NCBI GenBank assembly: GCA_947178145.1
Contig: CAMWXE010000063.1
Coordinates: forward strand, 1 to 33,324
Origin: an uncultured Lachnospiraceae bacterium
GTDB lineage: Bacteria; Bacillota; Clostridia; Lachnospirales; Lachnospiraceae
Reading direction: 5' to 3'
DNA: 33,324 nt
Position 1 is the first letter of the stretch, and each line of letters starts with the position of its first letter. The notes under the pieces were generated by a model. The model had not been told where the DNA came from and made no database searches. It worked only from the letters and a program-made list of their open reading frames with translations. The translations under genes were made by a program, and so were the position numbers. This document shows positions 30,281 to 33,324 of the stretch, piece after piece.

Positions 30281-32155
30281 TTATATCGCCCCCGTTTCTT
30301 CTGCATAATATTTGCTCTGCACGCGGAACATATCTGCATACGCCCCGTTTTTCTCCATCAATTCCTCATGGGTTCCCATTTCTGTAATCCTGCCATTTTC
30401 CAGAAAAATAATCTGGTCACAAAATCTGGTGGAAGCCAGCCGATGCGACACAAAAAAAGAAGTTTTCCCTCTGGTCAGAGCATGATATTTCTGGTAAATT
30501 TCATTTTCCGAAATGGGGTCTAATGCAGCTGTGGGTTCATCCAAAATAAGCACGGCTGCATCCTTGTATAACGCCCTCGCTAACAAAAGCCTTTGCTCCT
30601 GCCCACCGGAAAACTCCACACCACCTGTCACTTTTTTTACCAATGGAGTTCTTTCCTGCTCTGGCAATGCCCTGACTTTTTCTTCTAATCCCACATTCTG
30701 TAATACCTCCCACATTCTTTTTTCCTCTTCAGAAAGCAACAATCCCGCCGAAACTGCCTGCTGGGAGTCAGAGTTTTTTCCGCCCTGTCCTGCCTTTTTC
30801 AACATAATATTTTCTGCAATACTCACTGGCAAGAATTTTGAATGTTGAAAGACGGCAGAAAAATTGGAATAGTAGGACCTTTTTTGTATTCCGGAAATAT
30901 CTTTTCCATTCGCCAGAATTACCCCCTCGTCTGGAGTAAGCATACCGCATAATAATTTCATTAATGTGGATTTTCCTGCCCCATTCACACCAACAACTGC
31001 AATCTTCTCCCCAGCTTTTACACTGAGGTTCAAATCCTTTATCACAGGAATTACCTGCTCTCCATCCTCGTCCAGGATACGGTAAGAATAGTGCACATTT
31101 TGAAATTCAAAAGAAATTGGTGTCTGAAACTTATACTCCTCTGTTTTCTCTTCATCCTCCAGCAAATCCATAAACTCATAAAAATCACTGACATATCCGG
31201 ACACTTCCTGATACCCCGACAAAGCATCGGCAATCTTTGTCAGCCAAATTCCAATACCGGATATAGCTGTAAAATACATGGCGAACTCTCCAATTGTCAT
31301 TTGTGTATGCAAAAACAAATACAGCAGGAACAGATAACCGATGCCATCCCGAATCAATATCATTACTGCAGTAACCAGCATATGGAACATCTGCCATTTC
31401 TGAATATCGGATTCCACCTTACATTTTTTCTGAACCACCATATTGGTAATTTCCCGAAGCATGGGAATCATTGTATATACTCTGATATCTTTCGCCTCTT
31501 TTATGCCCTTTGTGCCGTATGCCATGTAATTCATTCTGCGGTCTGCCCTGGCTCTTTCCTCCTTATAGCTCTGCTTTTTCTTTTCCATTTTCAGTCCGAT
31601 AAATAATTCAGCCAAAAACAGGGCACACAGAAACAAAAGCATTAATACATGAAGCTTTCCAACCACCAAAGAATACACCAGCAAGCCTGACACTGCTTCC
31701 AGTATTGCTTCTTCACTGCTTAGAAAATCCACCATTCCCCAATTGGGATCGCTGATCAATTGTCTTGCTTTCTCAATTTTTAATTTTCCTTCTCCGGAAA
31801 ATAATGCTTCAAAATTCATAGACAGCATTTTCTTTTCCCACAAAGCATTTAATCTTCGATATAAAAATGTCTGGGAAATTTTTGTAATTTCATTTTGAAG
31901 AAACATATTTACCAAGGTGAAAGCAGTAAATACTGCCCCGGCAAACATCAGGTTTCTCACAAAATCACAAAATCTGACTTCTGCCTGCACTGCATCCAAA
32001 ACGATTCTGGGGAATAGCATCAAGACTACCGACAAAGCAATTTGGACTGCTGCAGCCAAAACAGGTAATAGATTACTGTACCATTTATAATAGGCCAGTT
32101 CCTGACGCAAAAAGAAAAGCGCTTCCTTTTTTGCACGATTATTGAATTGATTCAT
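30281..32155 (-). CDS. ABC exporter half-transporter, first subunit
   Basis: The start at 32155 (MNQFNNRAKKEALFFLRQEL) is chosen because AAAGGAAC lies just upstream; the open frame continues another 31 codons only through the leader terminator. 624 residues: membrane domain (~20-330), ATPase with Walker A GVNGAGKSTLMK, Q-loop AVFQHSKFLPVS, signature EFSGGQEQR, Walker B VLILDEPTAALDP, H-loop FVSHRLASTRF. An extra low-complexity insertion (LKKAGQGGKNSDSQQAVS) sits between the Q-loop and the signature. First gene of the exporter pair, behind a ~316-nt leader with attenuation features. Confidence 0.92.
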   Translation of the reverse strand: MNQFNNRAKKEALFFLRQELAYYKWYSNLLPVLAAAVQIALSVVLMLFPRIVLDAVQAEVRFCDFVRNLMFAGAVFTAFTLVNMFLQNEITKISQTFLYRRLNALWEKKMLSMNFEALFSGEGKLKIEKARQLISDPNWGMVDFLSSEEAILEAVSGLLVYSLVVGKLHVLMLLFLCALFLAELFIGLKMEKKKQSYKEERARADRRMNYMAYGTKGIKEAKDIRVYTMIPMLREITNMVVQKKCKVESDIQKWQMFHMLVTAVMILIRDGIGYLFLLYLFLHTQMTIGEFAMYFTAISGIGIWLTKIADALSGYQEVSGYVSDFYEFMDLLEDEEKTEEYKFQTPISFEFQNVHYSYRILDEDGEQVIPVIKDLNLSVKAGEKIAVVGVNGAGKSTLMKLLCGMLTPDEGVILANGKDISGIQKRSYYSNFSAVFQHSKFLPVSIAENIMLKKAGQGGKNSDSQQAVSAGLLLSEEEKRMWEVLQNVGLEEKVRALPEQERTPLVKKVTGGVEFSGGQEQRLLLARALYKDAAVLILDEPTAALDPISENEIYQKYHALTRGKTSFFVSHRLASTRFCDQIIFLENGRITEMGTHEELMEKNGAYADMFRVQSKYYAEETGAI

Positions 32156-32180
32156 AATAGTTCCTTTCTGATATCTGATA

Positions 32181-32196
32181 TTTCTACAGTTCCTTA
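32181..32196 (-). repeat. 16-bp motif, inverted match to 33273-33288
   Basis: TAAGGAACTGTAGAAA on the minus strand is identical to 33273-33288 on the plus strand. It lies between the leader terminator and the exporter start and belongs to the dispersed motif family. Confidence 0.45.
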
Positions 32197-32206
32197 CTAT
32201 GACAAC

Positions 32207-32228
32207 AAAAAAGCAGGGATTTCCCTGC
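32207..32228 (-). terminator. leader terminator (attenuator) upstream of ABC exporter
   Basis: On the minus strand GCAGGG-AAAT-CCCTGC followed by six T, a textbook intrinsic terminator. It lies between the promoter (32478-32506) and the exporter start (32155), so expression requires read-through or antitermination. A TTTCCC at about 32299-32304 in the leader can pair with the GGGAAA of this stem and could form an antiterminator. Confidence 0.85.
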
Positions 32229-32269
32229 AACAACATGAACACCATCAAAAGATATCAGAAAATAACGAT

Positions 32270-32383
32270 CTATCTTAAGGTAGTGCCATGATTTGTACAT
32301 GGGAAAGAATGAAAGCCCATACCTTCACCGCAAACGGATAAAGTGATTGAGCCCAAATAATAAGTACACAAATAAAAGCACAT
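32270..32383 (-). CDS. leader peptide, upstream ORF 2 (37 aa)
   Basis: From ATG at 32383, with AAGGAAG 5-6 nt upstream, the frame encodes MCFYLCTYYLGSITLSVCGE plus GMGFHSFPCTNHGTTLR and stops TAG at 32270. It ends 42 nt before the terminator stem. It contains four Cys and many aromatic residues but no signal peptide with a positive N-terminus. Two readings are possible: a regulatory peptide whose translation controls the terminator, as bmrB does for bmrCD in Bacillus subtilis, or a small peptide exported by the transporter. The first fits the leader layout better. Confidence 0.6.
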   Translation of the reverse strand: MCFYLCTYYLGSITLSVCGEGMGFHSFPCTNHGTTLR

Positions 32384-32407
32384 CTGTACTTCCTTCATGT
32401 GCCTTTT
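32374..32407 (-). promoter_or_regulatory. leader hairpin around the uORF2 start
   Basis: On the minus strand AAAAGGCACAT (32397-32407) pairs with ATGTGCTTTT (32374-32383) with one bulged G. The 3' arm contains the uORF2 start codon and the loop holds its ribosome binding site. The stem begins just after the uORF1 stop, so translation of uORF1 could open it. Confidence 0.5.
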
Positions 32408-32412
32408 CCTTA

Positions 32413-32445
32413 TTATCGCATTCTTCCACATGCACAAATCAACAT
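32413..32445 (-). CDS. leader peptide, upstream ORF 1 (10 aa)
   Basis: MLICACGRMR followed by tandem stops TAATAA. GGAAGG lies about 9 nt before the ATG. It is about 25 nt after the predicted transcription start and directly upstream of the hairpin hiding uORF2. Too short to judge by coding statistics; supported only by its site and position. Confidence 0.45.
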   Translation of the reverse strand: MLICACGRMR

Positions 32446-32477
32446 GACACGTACCTTCCTTTTTCTTTTCTATGCTT

Positions 32478-32506
32478 ATAATACCAAAATTGTAATTCTA
32501 TGTCAA
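32478..32506 (-). promoter_or_regulatory. promoter of ABC exporter operon
   Basis: Minus strand TTGACA (32501-32506), 17 nt, TATTAT (32478-32483). A near-consensus sigma-A promoter, so regulation is expected in the leader rather than at initiation. The MITE-like element begins ~22 bp upstream of the -35. Confidence 0.75.
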
Positions 32507-32527
32507 TATTGAAGTTATCCAGTTACT

Positions 32528-32657
32528 GTTCACAGGCAATGTCATTAACTTAAGCCGCAAAAGCGTACATCCTGCAATTGGAATATATGGAAATATGTGG
32601 TTTCTCAGTTATGTTTTATCACAGAAATTGCTTAAGTAAATGACATTGGTTCACAGG
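32528..32657. mobile_element. MITE-like element, 112 bp, with 9-bp target duplication
   Basis: Element 32537-32648. Terminal inverted repeats CAATGTCATTAACTTAAG (32537-32554) and the complement of CTTAAGTAAATGACATTG (32631-32648) match at 17 of 18 positions. They are flanked exactly by a perfect 9-bp direct repeat GTTCACAGG (32528-32536 and 32649-32657). No coding capacity. A 9-bp duplication would fit mobilisation by an IS4-type or similar transposase elsewhere. Confidence 0.7.
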
Positions 32658-32670
32658 TCAGGAATGGCTA

Positions 32671-32724
32671 CAGTTCACACCCGGCAAATTTTGAAAAGAA
32701 TTTTTTTTCTAGAAGTGTGAACTG
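32671..32724. repeat. 10-bp inverted repeat with 34-nt loop
   Basis: CAGTTCACAC (32671-32680) and GTGTGAACTG (32715-32724) are perfect complements. The loop contains an A/T-rich stretch with a run of T. It shares GTTCACA with the MITE target site nearby. Role unclear. Confidence 0.4.
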
Positions 32725-32810
32725 CAACAATTTTTGCACACAAAATGCTAAAGGGCAAGCATTTTGGCGCATGATTCCCACTACTCATGTGGATATCTGA
32801 ACAGTAACCA

Positions 32811-32835
32811 GGAATGCGCATATACTGCGCATTCC
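32811..32835. repeat. strong hairpin downstream of YCII gene
   Basis: GGAATGCGCA, loop TATAC, TGCGCATTCC: a perfect 10-bp GC-rich stem 26 nt after the YCII stop. No T-tract on either side, so a terminator role is only possible. Confidence 0.5.
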
Positions 32836-32861
32836 GTGAGAAAACGTATCCAATATAACAA

Positions 32862-33161
32862 TTACAGCAAGTAATTATTTTCCCGGTTTGCAATCTGTAA
32901 ACCGACTAATTTATAGGTTGCATATCCTCCTGTAACTAATGGTTCTGTCTTGCAAATCTCTTCCGCTTCTTCACGGCTCTCTGTTTTTAGGATATACATA
33001 CCTGCCATACCCGGATAGCCTTTAAAGATACCGCAGATTTCCAGCTTTCCTTCATCGTCCAGCTTTCTTATGTTCTCAACATGTTCCATAACTACCTGTT
33101 TGGTCATTTTACGATAGGTCTTGCTTTTCTCAATCATCATCATGTACATCAATTTTTCCAT
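32862..33161 (-). CDS. YCII-domain (YciI-like) protein
   Basis: 99 residues with the YCII fold: MEKLMYMMMIEKSKTYRKMT at the N-terminus, HVENIRKLDDEGKLEICGIF, then ESREEAEEICKTEPLVTGGY. The conserved His of the HVxxLxxL segment is present; the usual DP of the late DPFxxxGxA motif is replaced by EP in EPLVTGGYA. Members are small dimers with suggested enzymatic roles, mostly undefined. AAAGGAGAAAACGT precedes the ATG. Stands alone, with hairpin 32811-32835 downstream. Confidence 0.85.
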   Translation of the reverse strand: MEKLMYMMMIEKSKTYRKMTKQVVMEHVENIRKLDDEGKLEICGIFKGYPGMAGMYILKTESREEAEEICKTEPLVTGGYATYKLVGLQIANRENNYLL

Positions 33162-33324
33162 ACGTTTTCTCCTTTACATCGATAATATCCAAATCTGTGC
33201 TTATAGCTTCTTTCGTCTGCGTGTTCGTGCCCAAAGCAATACCCATACTCCATGCAATCCAGCTCATTGGCATAAGGAACTGTAGAAAAATAAGTGACAC
33301 ATCTTGACTTGTCTATTTCTCCGA
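33162..33324 (-). other. upstream region of YCII gene, unassigned open frame
   Basis: A minus-strand frame is open from a TAG near the edge through MPMSWIAWSMGIALGTNTQT and runs across the YCII start, stopping about 15 codons into it. It has no ribosome binding site and I do not recognise it; the region more likely carries the YCII promoter plus repeat copy C. Confidence 0.25.
33273..33305 (+). repeat. dispersed repeat, copy C
   Basis: TAAGGAACTGTAGAAAAATA then AGTGACACATCTT. The first 16 bases are an exact inverted match to 32181-32196 and the whole resembles copies A and B. Confidence 0.45.

Noticed and set aside
32156..32248. N-terminal extension of the first exporter subunit starting MMVFMLLQGNPCFF
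   Set aside because: The extension is encoded by the leader terminator and has no ribosome binding site; the ATG at 32155 has one.
32181..33288. A transposon bounded by the 16-bp inverted repeats TTTCTACAGTTCCTTA
   Set aside because: No transposase inside, no target duplication outside, and the same motif recurs elsewhere in degenerate form; a dispersed repeat explains it better.

Overview
The window looks like a chromosomal segment of a gut Clostridia bacterium, most likely Lachnospiraceae (Roseburia/Eubacterium/Blautia-like). The evidence is protein-level similarity to families I recognise from that group, AGGAGG-type ribosome binding sites, moderate GC, and the gene mix: a CBM27-GH26-CBM23 mannanase, GH94 phosphorylases, BlaI/BlaR1, PadR-DUF2812, and an RsgI-like anti-sigma factor. 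Almost everything is on the minus strand. No rRNA, tRNA or CRISPR array was seen.

1-1716 is a graveyard of mobile and accessory DNA: a small intact antitoxin-like gene beside a broken GNAT toxin, a response-regulator scrap, a DUF6431 (transposase-like) fragment, and a group II intron protein with its middle deleted. 1719-4089 is a drug-export type cassette: MerR-like regulator, ABC ATPase and ABC-2 permease, with a 19-bp-spacer MerR promoter. 4181-6124 holds a helical small protein, then DUF6440-PadR-DUF2812 transcribed from one promoter buried in a large inverted repeat. 6135-8522 is a BlaR1/BlaI-type sensor-repressor pair with two operator copies and no beta-lactamase.

8579-21667 is the core: a beta-mannan/glucomannan utilisation locus. 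It has a secreted GH26 endo-mannanase, an ABC importer (lipoprotein plus two permeases, no ATPase), an AraC regulator, and two different GH94 phosphorylases. The transporter and phosphorylase operons share an 18-bp box at exactly the same distance (56 nt) from identical TATACT -10 elements, which points to one activator, probably the AraC protein. An orphan subtilase prodomain gene lies between GH94 and GH26. araA and malQ follow.

25506-27288 is an ECF sigma factor with an RsgI-like anti-sigma factor that has a histidine-rich tail, next to a secreted His/Cys-rich protein. 27398-28333 is an ADP-ribosylglycohydrolase. 28388-32506 is a two-gene ABC exporter preceded by a leader of about 316 nt containing two short reading frames and a textbook intrinsic terminator, which suggests ribosome-mediated transcription attenuation. 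Just upstream lies a 112-bp MITE-like element with a perfect 9-bp target duplication, then a YCII-domain gene. A degenerate GGAACTGTAGAAAAATAAG-type repeat recurs at several intergenic sites.
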